NCBI GenBank assembly: GCA_028023455.1
Contig: JAQFVV010012423.1
Span: forward strand, 1,381,273 to 1,445,272
DNA length: 64,000 nucleotides
Direction: 5' to 3'
Source of the DNA: Epiperipatus broadwayi
Lineage: Eukaryota; Onychophora; Udeonychophora; Euonychophora; Peripatidae
Shown here: positions 26,496-37,351 of the stretch, one piece after another
Layout: each line of letters opens with the position of its first letter
How positions within the stretch are numbered: the stretch's first letter is position 1
Notes under the pieces: generated by a model
Seen by the model: only the letters and a program-made list of their open reading frames with translations
Databases searched by the model: none
What the model was told of the DNA's origin: nothing
Position numbers and translations under genes: made by a program

Positions 26496-27398
26496 TCAAG
26501 TAGATGGTTTAGGAAAGTTTTGAATAGCAGAGATCTTCTCTGGATGAGGTCTTATCCCATTGCAACCAACAATGTAACCTAAGAAGACTACTTGGTTGGA
26601 AACTAAAGTACTCTTCTTGAAGTTAATTTTTATACCTTTCAGAAAACACTCTTTAAAAAATATAGATAAATGTTGAAGGTGTTCTTCAACTGTGGTGGAT
26701 GCAATAATTACATCATCCACATAAATAATTATGATTTGTTTTACCTCAGGAGATAAAGTCTTATCCAAACACCTGATTAGACCTGCACCACTATTTATCA
26801 ATCCAAATGGCATCCTATTAAATTGGTATGTAAAACCCTCATAACGAAAAGCAGTATATTGGCGATCTTCTGGATGAAGTTCAATCTGCCAATAGCTGGA
26901 GGTTAAATCGAAAGTGGAAAATACCTTCTTGTTTCCAAATTTCATGAATAATTCATGTATGGGCGGTGGTATATTTCTGTCTGGGACAGTAATTTTATTT
27001 AGTTGTCTAGCATCTAAACAAAATCTCATCGACCCATCTTTCTTCTTCACAGTTACTACTGGATTACAGTAAGGTGAAGAGCATTTGGAAATGATTTCCC
27101 AATCCAGCATTTTATTAATTTGCTTAGATATATCTTCCCGATATTGGTATGGAATAGGATATGATTTAGATTGAAATGGTTGATCATGAATTAATCTAAT
27201 TCTCTGTTGGAATCCCTTTATCACTCCTGGTATGTCTGAGAAAATAGAATTAAATTCTCTTATAACAAATCGTAATTTTAATATATCATCACTTCCAAGC
27301 AAGTTGGATTCTGTGAGTTTACTCTCTAAAAGTGTTTCTGGAATGCTAGATGTTATAGAGTCAACTTCAATTTGATCATATCTTGGAAGCAATGTCAT
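26496..27398 (-). pseudogene. Reverse transcriptase (gypsy)
   Basis: A 300-residue frame that contains the RT fingers and palm: RFCLDARQLN (125-134), STFDLTSSYWQI (161-172), MPFGLINSG (196-204) and the catalytic YVDD box (226-229), followed by FLGYIVGCNGIRPHPEKI. It copies element RNA into DNA. The motif after FGL reads INSGAGLIR where family members usually have a variant of N-A-P-A-x-F, so this part may be mutated. The frame ends at a TGA inside the connection region while the same frame continues as RT/RNase H downstream. The ATG overlaps the protease frame by 23 bases. Confidence 0.92.
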
Positions 27399-27888
27399 CT
27401 CTTAAGACTTCATCATTAATTTTAACTGTTTTATTACAGAAATCAATTACACAAGTGTTCAAATGTAGGAAGTCTGCCCCTAAAATAACATTATGAATCA
27501 AACCATTCAAAATTAAAAATACATGATAGAGAGTTGTTTGGCCGATTTTAATCTCAACCCAAATTTGTTTTTGGATTAACTTAGCTTTTCTACTGTTAGC
27601 CATGGTAACCTGCATAGATTTCAGTGGTAAAATTTTGATATTAGGATTTATTGCTAAAATCTTTTGGTAAAATGTCTCTGATATCACAGAAATTTGGCTA
27701 CCAGAATCTAATAATGCCTTAACCAGCAAGCTCTCAAACAAAACTTCTATCATAGGGCAACTTTGTAAAACAAAATTTGGTGTTTTATCTTCCCATGAAC
27801 ACATCATGTTAGTGATTTCTCGTGTAAAAGATTGATTCAAGTTCCTCATTGGGTATTTGGTTTCTTGAGGTGAGGAACATTTCCTCAA
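27376..27888 (-). CDS. Retropepsin-like aspartic protease (gypsy)
   Basis: A 170-residue frame with the active-site signature ALLDSGSQISVIS (D61) and the second conserved strand VILGADFL (134-141), as in retroviral and Ty3/gypsy proteases that act as dimers to process Gag and Pol. It starts nine bases past the gag stop in another frame and overlaps the RT frame at its end, again in a different frame. Either frame shifting or reinitiation normally links the three products, or further small lesions have occurred; the sequence alone does not say which. Confidence 0.85.
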   Translation of the reverse strand: MRKCSSPQETKYPMRNLNQSFTREITNMMCSWEDKTPNFVLQSCPMIEVLFESLLVKALLDSGSQISVISETFYQKILAINPNIKILPLKSMQVTMANSRKAKLIQKQIWVEIKIGQTTLYHVFLILNGLIHNVILGADFLHLNTCVIDFCNKTVKINDEVLRDDIASKI

Positions 27889-27896
27889 GTACCCTT

Positions 27897-29993
27897 TTAG
27901 TTTGTTTTATGTGAATCTATAGATATATCCTTACTACATCCCGGTTTTGGGGAATTTCTTGGATTATTAGAAGAAGTTATTTTTACTTTATTTAAATTAT
28001 CACGACTTATTTTGGGAGAGGGGTCATAAGGTATATTCCTTTGAGATGTTTTTCCCTTCCAATAATTGGTATTTCTATTATTTTTCCTTCTATTATAAAA
28101 TATTGTATTGATTGAAGCTTCCTCTTTTTTTTTATCAGGTAATCTAATTGATAAATTGGTTTGATTCATATCAATACTATTTAAAAGTTCTACTATTTGT
28201 TCTATTTTTGTTATATTGGTACACAATAATGATTGTTCTATTTTAAGTGGTAAATTTCTTTTTATTATTCTAATCATTTCACCTTCACTTAAATGATAAG
28301 TATTAAGTGTTCTTAATTTTGTTATTTGACGGTGAAAGAATTTGGTCAAGGTTTCTCCAGGTGTCTGTTTATACTTATCTTGGAATATTTGGTACAATAA
28401 AGCCTCTTGTTTATCTCTATTCCAAAAATTTTTAATTAATAACTCTTGATATTCCATATAAGTAGATGGAGTTTGTGATAAAGACTCCCACCACATCAAT
28501 GCATCTCCTTGTAAGTGACTATATGCAACGATCACTTTTTCTCCTTCTGATAAACTACGGTTAACGGAAAAATAAAGATTAAGGCTTCTAATATGTTCTA
28601 TCGGAGATTCATTATGAGATCCTTTGAATATTTTTAACCTAACAAATTGGTTAATTGTACTACTTGGTATTGAATGGTTGTATACCTTTTGTTTTTCTAA
28701 AACATTCAACTGAGAAGTTGATGTTTGATTTTCATGATTAATCCTATAAGTATCTAAGTTTAACCCTTCTAATTCAAAATTACTAGGATAATTTTCAACT
28801 TCAGGCATTATATGATACTGAAAATTTGATCTATCACCAGAGTCAATTACTTGTTGTGGATCTTTTTGAATGACCTCCAAATGATTTTCACCATGATTTT
28901 GTTCTTGATTATAACTATAAGTATTTACATTATTTTCAACCTGATGCATTTCTATAGTTGGTGTTCCTTTACATATCTGTGTTTCAATAACCAAAAATCT
29001 ACTATCAGTTGATTCCTTTATTTTATTTACTCTATTCCAAGTTTCAGTAGTATCTTTCCTTAATTTTTCCAATACATTTTTGTCTATATTTGTATTAATT
29101 TCTATTGAATTCATTTTATTTTCTAAAGTTTTAAGTTGATGATCAATAGTCTCCAATACATTATTCTGAGATTCTACCTCATTATTATGTTTAGTAGATA
29201 GTTGATCTATTCTTGCTTGTGTTTGTTGTCTATCTACTTGGATTTCATTCCGTATTTTATTTTGTTCTTCTTTTACTTGATCCCTAAAAATTCCTTGATT
29301 TTTATACATTTCATCACATTTAACATTAAATTTATCTATTATGTCACCTTGGAACTCATTAAACCGTTGTTGACATTTTGAATTATTTTCATCAATTTCA
29401 TTCTTTAAATCATTTAATGCTTGTTTAATTTCTATGTTATCTTTTTTAACATTATCCACATTTAAATTTAATTGTTGGATTTTTGTAGATAATTTATTTT
29501 CAATTCCTGTTATTTCAACCTTCAAATCATTTTTTAAACTATCTAATTTTTTACTATTATTATCCAATTTTTGATTCAAATCACTTTTTAAACTATTAAT
29601 ATTATCATCCAATTTTTGATTCAAATCACTTTTTAAACTATTAATATTATCATCCAATTTTTGATTCAAATCACTTTTTAAATCATCTAATTTATTCATA
29701 AACATTTGTAACATTTGCTGAATTGTTCCAACATTAGATGATTGACTAATCTCAATTGTAGATGATTGATTTAAACCTTCATCAACTATATTTTGTGTTT
29801 GAGATAACACTTGATCTAAACTCGGTGTTTGTTGAGGGTATTCAATTATGGTTGTAGAACCCCCAGGTGCTTGTACTAATGATGATTGTTCTATAATATT
29901 ACTATCATCACTTAGTTCACTTTGCAAATCATCTTGCATTTGACTAGAGCATTTAATATCTTTGTTTGAAAACATTTTCCCACTTCGCAGCAT
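27897..29993 (-). CDS. Gag-like structural protein (gypsy)
   Basis: A 698-codon intact frame. The N-terminal ~60 residues are acidic and polar. A long coiled coil follows (about 70-330), including three near-identical copies of a 15-residue unit around LKSDLNQKLDDNINS. At about 450-600 there is a retrotransposon Gag domain with FVRLKIFKGS, DALMWWESL and the KFFHRQITKLR region. The C-terminus is basic and Asn/Ser-rich but shows no CCHC zinc knuckle, which many Gag proteins have. Gag forms the particle in which element RNA is copied. The start is the first ATG of the open frame, about 400 bp after the 5' LTR. Confidence 0.88.
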   Translation of the reverse strand: MLRSGKMFSNKDIKCSSQMQDDLQSELSDDSNIIEQSSLVQAPGGSTTIIEYPQQTPSLDQVLSQTQNIVDEGLNQSSTIEISQSSNVGTIQQMLQMFMNKLDDLKSDLNQKLDDNINSLKSDLNQKLDDNINSLKSDLNQKLDNNSKKLDSLKNDLKVEITGIENKLSTKIQQLNLNVDNVKKDNIEIKQALNDLKNEIDENNSKCQQRFNEFQGDIIDKFNVKCDEMYKNQGIFRDQVKEEQNKIRNEIQVDRQQTQARIDQLSTKHNNEVESQNNVLETIDHQLKTLENKMNSIEINTNIDKNVLEKLRKDTTETWNRVNKIKESTDSRFLVIETQICKGTPTIEMHQVENNVNTYSYNQEQNHGENHLEVIQKDPQQVIDSGDRSNFQYHIMPEVENYPSNFELEGLNLDTYRINHENQTSTSQLNVLEKQKVYNHSIPSSTINQFVRLKIFKGSHNESPIEHIRSLNLYFSVNRSLSEGEKVIVAYSHLQGDALMWWESLSQTPSTYMEYQELLIKNFWNRDKQEALLYQIFQDKYKQTPGETLTKFFHRQITKLRTLNTYHLSEGEMIRIIKRNLPLKIEQSLLCTNITKIEQIVELLNSIDMNQTNLSIRLPDKKKEEASINTIFYNRRKNNRNTNYWKGKTSQRNIPYDPSPKISRDNLNKVKITSSNNPRNSPKPGCSKDISIDSHKTN
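29560..29695 (-). repeat. 45-bp tandem repeat inside gag
   Basis: Three copies of a 45-bp unit encode the 15-residue coiled-coil unit. The middle copies are almost identical at DNA level, so the array is recent. Confidence 0.85.
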
Positions 29994-30380
29994 AACAAAT
30001 TTTAACTTAATTCAAATATTACTTAAGTGTATATATATTTTTATAACCAAAATATTATATCGTAAAGTTCTCTACCACCCCATGCTATTTATATATACTT
30101 ATGATGTTCTAATAATATATGTGTATATTTTTAAACGTCTATGTCTATATAAAACTTTATCCCACTCAACTCTTGTTTAAAACATAATTTAATAATTAGT
30201 TATTTAAATATTGATCTCTCTAAATCATATTATATATATTACCTTTTTTTTTATTTATATTAATCTTGCAATTATAAATATCATATATAATGAATCGAAA
30301 TTATAGATTCAATGCCTAAAACGTTGCACACCAGATAAAACGCAGTCTACAGGGTATGAGATTTAATTAATCGAAGCCCT
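29994..30380 (-). other. Untranslated leader of the gypsy element
   Basis: About 390 bp between the primer binding site and the gag start codon, AT-rich, with no ORF on the element strand. It probably holds packaging signals, but no motif is recognised. Confidence 0.6.
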
Positions 30381-30398
30381 TAACGTTTGGGTCGCCAG
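30380..30398 (-). other. tRNA primer binding site
   Basis: Read on the minus strand directly after the 5' LTR: TGGCGACCCAAACGTTAAG, starting two bases beyond the LTR edge. The TGG start pairs with a tRNA CCA end. The TGGCGACCC form is common in Ty3/gypsy elements. The site in the element at 1700 also begins with TGGCG. Confidence 0.75.
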
Positions 30399-30399
30399 A

Positions 30400-32536
30400 T
30401 ATAATGGGACAGCCTATTTGATAGCCTTAGTTGAGGCATCAAATATAACGGAACGGCATTTAATCATCCCAGTTGATGTATTAATTGTAATATAATCAAT
30501 TATATTTAATGTTTAGAAATCATTAACTTAATGCTTCATAGTTAGGTTCGCCAAATATAACAGAATGGATTATATTTAAAATCTAAGTTGGTCTTGTTAA
30601 ATATAAAGAGATGATTAAATTCCTTAGAAAGAGGATACGCATTTCACTACAATCGGACTTTGGGTCTTCAAGTAGAATGCTAGAAATGAATCGATGAAAT
30701 ACTAAATCCATGATTATATATATCTTTATTATGCTAGCTCAATATCTTTAAATAAGTTTAAATACAATTTAGACCAGGTCATCCATCTTTCATCCCTCTT
30801 TCAGTCACCATTATGCCACGATATTTAAACTCACGGAGAATTTGCAATTAGCTCTTTTCAGGAATAATTTCAAAACAAGTTATTTCATATGCCTTTATAT
30901 AAGCATTAATTATAACTATTATTCATATGATATTTATAATACTAGCATATATATAATATAATTCAATAATGATTAGACAAAGAGATCACGTTAACAAATC
31001 AATATTTAATAAACAATAAAAAATATAATAGAATAGATAATAAAATATTAATAAATAAATACGGATGAATTTTATCATTTTAAAAGAATATTAATAAATG
31101 ATATTTTTTTATTTAATACCCTATGATAAAACTCAATACTATAATAAACTTTCAAAAATTAAAGAAAATAGCTTAAATTAACAGATATATAAAAACAATA
31201 TCTGGGTTCAAAAATTAATAATTTATGTAACTTATTAATTTATTTATCGTTCTTATTTATATGCTTCACAATTACCCATATATAAGTATTATTTGCCATT
31301 GTATAACTTATATATTATATGTATTTTTAATAAATAAAAATACATTAAACGTTTACAATATTACGTAGTAAACACAATACAATCCTGTTTAAGATATCTG
31401 TCAAATAATAACTATTTTTTATATCCCTCATCTAATTTGATGAATTATGTTAAGCTTTCAATTAATTATATTTAATAATAAATATAATTTTCCTTTTAAG
31501 ATATATATGATGCGATGCCAAATTTGAAATAAAGATAATAATAATAATAATAAAAACATATTAAAATAATATAAGCATTATTATAATATATATAAATAAA
31601 TAATAAAGGAAACTTATTTATAAGAGAGTTGAGAGTAGATATTGAAGTCTATAGTTCATCATCCCAATGAAGATCTCTTATGAAGCATATCACCAATCCA
31701 TTTGTACAATGATGATTCCATTTATCCTTAAACGATAAACTGTTAATAACATCCAATGACCGGATTAATGTGAAATAAAATAAATATTCTTCGAATGTAG
31801 ATGTTCTTAATCTTCATTTCTCTATTATCACTAGACGTTCTATATATTCAATATTTCAAAATATTTTAAAATAGCATGCAAGGTTGGTTTCGAAACCTTT
31901 ACGATATAAGTTGTTTTACTCAAAACACATTGTTTTATCCTATATATATATATAATTATCTTAAATTTATATATATCCGAAGAATCACGGAAGTATTAAA
32001 ACAACGTAGTTTCCAAAAACTTAAACAGACGTTCTTTTCTTTTATATTGCTTTTCCTTTAAGATTGAGTAGAAAATTAAATATATTTTCCTTGCAGACTT
32101 TTAATCCACAAATTATTTTAATTTGGAAAAGTTAATATTTAAGTTCCAATCGTTAAATAGTAGTATTGATAAAAGAAAAATGCTGTTTTTAAAGAGAAAA
32201 GATTTTCTTTTTCTTTCGTTTTTTTTTATCAAGAGAACGAACGAATCTGCTCGTGTGTTATATAAAAGTTCATGCTTAACTCAACTATCAATTGTTCCAC
32301 TGACATTAAGATTTAATAATAAAATTAAAAAAATATATAAGTATTTATTCTTAACTTCAAATCTGGCATTTTACTCAAAAGCTTAAGGTATGTATTATTT
32401 AAAACTTAAATGTATATATAAATAGTACATATATGTTACATAATAAAATAGTCAAATAAAAATTTATATTTATAAATAATTTCACAAGAGATAAAACAAG
32501 TTAGACCAATAATAATAACTGTTAGTTACTATTATA
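30400..32536 (-). mobile_element. 5' LTR of the gypsy element
   Basis: Direct repeat of 21958-24095, differing by a few substitutions and small length changes in T and TAA runs. It would hold the promoter and the polyadenylation signal of the element. The ORFs at 31876-32061 and 32123-32386 lie inside it and show no known domain. Confidence 0.9.
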
Positions 32537-32607
32537 TATATATATATATATATCCTTATTATTTAGTTTTATGATATATATATATACATATCATACTGCC
32601 TTTACCA

Positions 32608-32642
<35 letters not shown>

Positions 32643-32662
32643 ATGGTAAAGGCAGTATGATA
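32537..32662. repeat. Inverted repeat enclosing (AT)n
   Basis: Arms of about 24 bp at 32589-32612 and 32639-32662 share ATCATACTGCCTTTACCATT and its complement, around an (AT)n loop. An (AT)n tract also separates the structure from the gypsy LTR. It could extrude a cruciform. It may be a tiny fold-back element or an inverted duplication at a microsatellite. Confidence 0.8.
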
Positions 32663-32965
32663 TTATAGATTTACAACAAAAGAATAAATGAGGTCTGTTA
32701 TGAACCTCTGGGTGGCTTTGCTTAAAAGAAATCCCTGGTTTACACAGGTGGATGATGAGAAATGCTGGCCCTCCAGCCAAAACATGTCTCTGAATAATAA
32801 TAAATATTATGTGCTGGCCTTCCCATACACATCTTAATGGAAATGCGTAAAAATGGATCCCTTGGTATGAACTACGTCTACTTTGAGGGAGAGTAAAAGG
32901 TTGGACTGGTCATATTTAAACTTCTGAAGGTCCTGAGAGGTATGTAGCAAAGCAAGAATAACAAT
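32663..32965. other. Unrecognised higher-G+C block
   Basis: About 300 bp of balanced composition stands out from the AT-rich surroundings. The 73-codon minus-strand ORF over its left part (32559-32780) runs into low complexity. No domain, splice signals or target duplication can be defended. It may be part of an unknown dispersed repeat or a noncoding exon. Confidence 0.3.
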
Positions 32966-34800
32966 AATAAAGAAATGGTTGTAACTATAAATACATAATG
33001 CCTTCGATGTATATAGATAGAGTGTATATCATTGATGAAAATAATAACTTAATCCCTGAATAAAATAATCGACTCCCTGACATAATGGAAAGTCCCAGAA
33101 ACCTTAGGCCATTAATGAATGAATCATAAATTATAATATAAAAAGAAAAGCAAGAATTAAAACTAAAATATAAATTGTTTTCCACATTTTCCAAATATTT
33201 CAAATAATTCATCATGGAAGATTACAAAATAAGACTGTCTTTTAATTAACATAGACAGAGCATTGGATATCAAACTCACTTCTGGTGAAGTTTGACAATA
33301 TACAGCATAATAAATTATACATCAAATTTTTTACTATTTTCTGACAAATGAAAAAATATATATATGAAACATATATTGATAAAATGCTTTCAACGATTTT
33401 CTTTCAAGACATTTGTTTTACAGAAATCGTAATAGATTTTACTTAACTGATTTAATAAAATATGATAAGTATGAGGGCAATTTTAAATTGGAGGTAATAA
33501 TAAGATACTTTTAAAATAATTTCAATCATTTAAAAATAAATTTATAATATGAGGTACAAAACTAAACAAGCTTTCTTTAATTAATTAATTTAATGGAATT
33601 AAGTCTCCTGTAATGATTTTTAACTGGAGAAAATAAGGGAGAGGTTTAAAGTTAATTGCTCATTGAATTTTTATACTTGGCAGTTTCAGTAAGTCAATAT
33701 TATAAATAAACCAACAAAAATTAAATTTGCCGCATCAAAATAATGTGAGATTTTTAGAAGAATTTATATTTTAAATTTAAGAGAAAAATTAAAAGACGCA
33801 TTTTAAACTAAGTTGTATAATATATAAAATATAAATTAATATTGATTTAGAACACAGGTAAAATAGACTCAGTGGCTTGCAGAAAATTGGAAGTTACCTC
33901 AGAATCAATCGGTAGACATTCCATGGCTTGAAATAGGCAGTTATACAGTCAGATCATTTAGCAGCATTCCTTGACACAGTCTCCAGTTAGATGTTGAGAA
34001 CACTGGAAAGACATTGATGAGCTGGTGGGAACAAAGATCCACAGAGCAATGCTGATCTTTTCACCCTGTCATTTCTTTAATCACGATGTACTGTAAATCT
34101 AAACTACTCTCTTCAGTGAACTCTTCAAATAATCTAATCCCTTCTTATCAAAAAGTTCCACTGTTTATGTGATTTAGCTTTATCTATAGGGTTCAATTTA
34201 CATTGATATCCACCAATTGTAATTGATCTAAAGGATTCTCTGAGGTTGGTGCCTGCTTAGGAGGGAAATCTATCATCCTGCATTAACATGCCCCAAGGGT
34301 TGATTTACTAATTAAAAGAAACAACAACAAGCATATTAAGTTTATCAGTCATTGTATTAACAAAGCTTATTTAATTAAGGTTTAGATTAACAAATTGTAG
34401 ATTTTATTCAGAAAAATTTTAGGAATTTGGTACAATGACATTCAAACTTATATTTGATATAAAATTTAAATACAAATTTACAAAATATATTTTACAATTA
34501 TTAGATTGTTTACATAATTGATCCTTTAATGCACATTTATCAAAAGATAAATATAAAATGTTATAACTGATTGATTGAAGAAAAATGAACTTTAATGAAA
34601 GAATTTAAAATATTTGTAACATTTTATAGATATCTAGGATTCAATTACATATCAATGCCAATTTAATAAAATAAACATAATATACAGTTTTACAAATATT
34701 ATAAAATAAATGAACTATTATAAAAGGTTAGTTAATCATAAAATACAAATTAATTAGATAAAAGATTATAATATTGATTATAATTGTACTACCACCTATT
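32966..34800. other. Gene-free stretch with a higher-G+C patch at 33850-34310
   Basis: No gene recognised. The patch at 33850-34310 has higher complexity and fewer A/T runs than the rest, but short frames on both strands carry stops and match no family I know. It could be an old element or a noncoding exon. Confidence 0.4.
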
Positions 34801-35029
34801 ATGAAGTGGGTGTCAGTTAATATAAAAGGTTGGGTTCAAACCCATACTAGTGCTGATGACATTGGCACTAGGTGAAGCAGAAATATGCACTATATTTCCA
34901 GCTTCAATATATATGTAAGTTTTGAGGATATGTATGTATATGTTTTTGATATGCATTTGTATATATATTTTTATATGTATATGAAGTAATGGATATATGT
35001 TTATATCATTCAATATTGTAGCTCTGATG

Positions 35030-35113
35030 AAGATTGCAAGACAGTTGAAACTGTTGGGGAAAATAAAGAAATCATTAAAAAAAAATTTGCATTAAAGTGT
35101 ATATGAGGGGAGT
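35030..35113 (+). repeat. Dispersed repeat with a GATGAAG...GAAAC hairpin motif
   Basis: Contains CTGATGA, then GATTG-CAAGA-CAGTT that can pair, then GAAAC, followed by a tail TTTGCATTAAAGTGTATATGAG. The tail recurs at 47626-47652 and, inverted, at 47491-47516 and 20562-20580. The core resembles a hammerhead ribozyme but has an extra A before stem II, so activity is doubtful. The repeat is probably from the same retroelement network as the fold-back elements. Confidence 0.5.
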
Positions 35114-35184
35114 TAAAACAATATATATACATGTAAATACAATTTATCCAAACTTCAAACACTTTTTAGCAAACTTTATTTGTA

Positions 35185-35227
35185 CATACACCTACGTTTC
35201 GACTGACCTGCAGTCTTCTTCAGAGCT
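35185..35227 (-). repeat. Hammerhead-like motif, minus strand
   Basis: On the minus strand: CTGAAGA, an extra A, a perfect 5-bp stem GACTG-CAGGT-CAGTC, then GAAACGTAGG. A short stem III is possible, but bases beyond the predicted cut do not pair well with those before CTGAAGA, so stem I is weak. Similar GAAG...GAAACG hairpins are common near ends of Penelope-type and related retroelements. It faces the motif at 35034 head to head, about 160 bp away. Confidence 0.4.
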
Positions 35228-35737
35228 ATGATATAATGAACAAAATAAAAAATAAAAAAAAACAACAACTATATAATATGATATTATGGCAAACATAAAG
35301 AAAAGTGTGATTTTGGTAATATATACATGTAGTTATCATAAAAAATATTTATGGGTTTTATATACATAAGATGTTTTTAAAACAGTATAAATCAAGATCT
35401 TCTGGCAATCCTTTAATTATGTAAATCTTGCTAATATAATCTGCAAGTACAAAAACAATTTCCTACATAAAACAATATGCACAAATTTGAAAATACAGGG
35501 CACAAAATAATGTAGTTGTCATCTCTTCTGAATCTCATGCAATGTGACTATCTTTTCTGTGACTAGTAATAAAAGCTAACTTATGCAAAAAGTTATGGCA
35601 AGAACTATTTATTAACATGAATGACTAAATAAAATTAAATGCAAACAATTCCCATTAGAGTGGATTTTGATATGACTAATGAGAATACTTTGGTTTATTA
35701 TCAATGTTTAATTAAAAGTTCTTTTATTTATTTATAA

Positions 35738-35753
35738 TTATTAAATGGCAAAA

Positions 35754-35788
<35 letters not shown>

Positions 35789-35850
35789 ATTTAATAATAT
35801 AATATATAGAATATATATATATATATATATATATATATTCTTGATTTATA
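35738..35850. repeat. (AT)n pair with an inverted ATTATTAAATGG arm
   Basis: ATTATTAAATGG is followed by (AT)n and then CCATTTAATAAT, with a second (AT)n just after. The first tract is therefore the loop of a short inverted repeat, like the structure at 32589-32662. Confidence 0.75.
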
Positions 35851-35902
35851 CCTTAATGATTAAAGCATTGTATGATAAAGGTATAGATATGCAAAGATAA
35901 TA

Positions 35903-36780
35903 ATTAGGTTATATAGAGAAGGGTGTATGACAAAGTGATTTCATATCTCAAAAATGAAGGATTTTGTGGATTGAAATGGAAAGCTAAGGGAATAAAAGGA
36001 AATGAATATTATTTAAGTCATCTAGATCTTACAGATGATGTAATTATTTTTGCAAATATGCTTCAGAACTTCAGGAAATGTTGCAAGAGTTATCAGATAA
36101 TAGTAAGAAAGCAGGATTAAATATAAATGCTGAAAAGATTAAAATAATGTTCAATGGAAAAAGAACATAAAGATTGATAACTTAAAAAAAATCAATAACT
36201 ACAAATATACTAAGTCAGATTATTACTATGGATGGACATATAATGGTTGAAATTAATCTTATAATTAAACTTGGTTGGAATGGTTTTAGTAAAAATAACT
36301 AAATATTAAAAGGAAATATGCCTATATGTTTGAAAAATATTTATAATAAATGTTTTTATCACTTTTTATTTGTGAATTTGAAACTTTGACATTTAACAGA
36401 AGAGCAATACTGAGACTTCAGATCACTTAATGAAGAGATGTATGGTAGAAGTAACAAGAAATGATCAAAAATGTAATATATGGGTAGGAGAACAAGCAGG
36501 TGTTACTGATTTATTAAAAGAATTAAAAGACTAAAATAAAGTTGAACTGGAGATATTTCTAGAAGAGATGATAATAGGTGGACACTGGAAATGTTAAATT
36601 AAATTTTTAAGAGATTGTAAAAGTCTTAGAAAGAAACTACATGTGAGATAGATTGATGAAATAAAAAGATGCTGGAGTGATGTGGAGAAGAGAGGCTAAA
36701 AATTGGAGAGATTGGATTGAAATTGGAGAGCCCTTCATTCTGCAGTGGATCAATAATGATTAGAATTGATGATGATGGTA
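35903..36780 (+). pseudogene. RTE-type LINE remnant (RT palm and C-terminus)
   Basis: Around 35923-36165 the plus strand reads WKAKGIKGNEYYLSHLDLTD, then DDVIIFANM. The LTDDVIIFA box stands in place of the RTE catalytic FADD box. A frame shift follows, then KKAGLNINAEK. From 36390 to 36780 the C-terminal signature of RTE elements can be followed through several frame shifts and stops, ending in GATGATGATGG. RTE elements encode an endonuclease and reverse transcriptase and copy themselves into DNA nicks. Here the upstream half is missing and the region 36180-36380 is decayed. Confidence 0.72.
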
Positions 36781-37249
36781 TATATATAGTGTGGGTAAAT
36801 TATCTGAATATTACACATTTATCCAAATAATATATAGAGTATTCAAAATCACATAGTTTTGAATTTTAAAATAATGCACTATTCATTAATATACTCATAC
36901 CTATAGTCTTGCCCACATTTGCAATTGAAAAGAGTTAAATAAAATATTAAAAAATAAAAAATTCATAAAAAATTTACTCATATTTTTAAAATGTGTGTAT
37001 ATATATATATATATATGTTAAATTAAATATATACTAATATAAACAATAAAAACTAAGGAATTACATACATGTAAACAATCAATGATAACTTGATCTTTGA
37101 TGTTGCTAAGAAATTATCAATTACTAATTGACAGTCCTAACACTAAACAAGTTTTCTCTAGTAATTATAATAGCTCTTTTGTCCTGAGTTTAAATAGAAA
37201 TAAAAGAGTTCTTTTACTTGTGACCCAAGTTGTTATAAAGATTTTATTT

Positions 37250-37351
37250 ATTTATTATTTTTTCATATGTCAAAGGCATTGACCAGGAAGTGAACTCGAA
37301 CCAGTAGCTTGGAAGGCAGCTATACTAACCACTAGGCCACCAATGATTGAC
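37250..37351 (-). mobile_element. Short tRNA-derived SINE with 13-bp target duplication
   Basis: The ~100-bp insert is flanked by AAAGATTTTATTT at 37237-37249 and 37352-37364. On the minus strand it contains a box A (TGGCCTAGTGG) and a box B (GGTTCGAGTTC), with TGCCTTCCAAGC where a tRNA anticodon arm would be, like tRNA-Gly(TCC). It ends in an A/T-rich tail. The acceptor stem does not pair cleanly, so it is a SINE rather than a tRNA gene. It would be transcribed by Pol III and moved by a LINE. Confidence 0.8.

Larger units (their letters stand above)
21958..32536 (-). mobile_element. Ty3/gypsy LTR retrotransposon, complete but coding-defective
   Basis: This 10.58-kb element on the minus strand has two LTRs (30400-32536 is the 5' LTR, 21958-24095 the 3' LTR) that differ at only about a dozen positions. 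A primer binding site follows the 5' LTR. Then come gag, an aspartic protease, reverse transcriptase, RNase H and integrase in the Ty3/gypsy order, and a polypurine tract before the 3' LTR. No env ORF is seen between integrase and LTR. The near-identical LTRs point to a young insertion, yet pol carries one stop and two frame shifts. Target duplications cannot be read because both flanks are (AT)n. Confidence 0.92.

Noticed and set aside
35034-35060. Calling the GATGAAG...GAAAC motif a true hammerhead
   Set aside because: An extra A lies between the core and stem II, and stem I is not supported, unlike H5. Kept only as hammerhead-like.
37250-37351. Functional tRNA-Gly gene
   Set aside because: Boxes A and B are good, but the acceptor stem does not pair and the unit has an A/T-rich tail and a 13-bp duplication, so it is a SINE.
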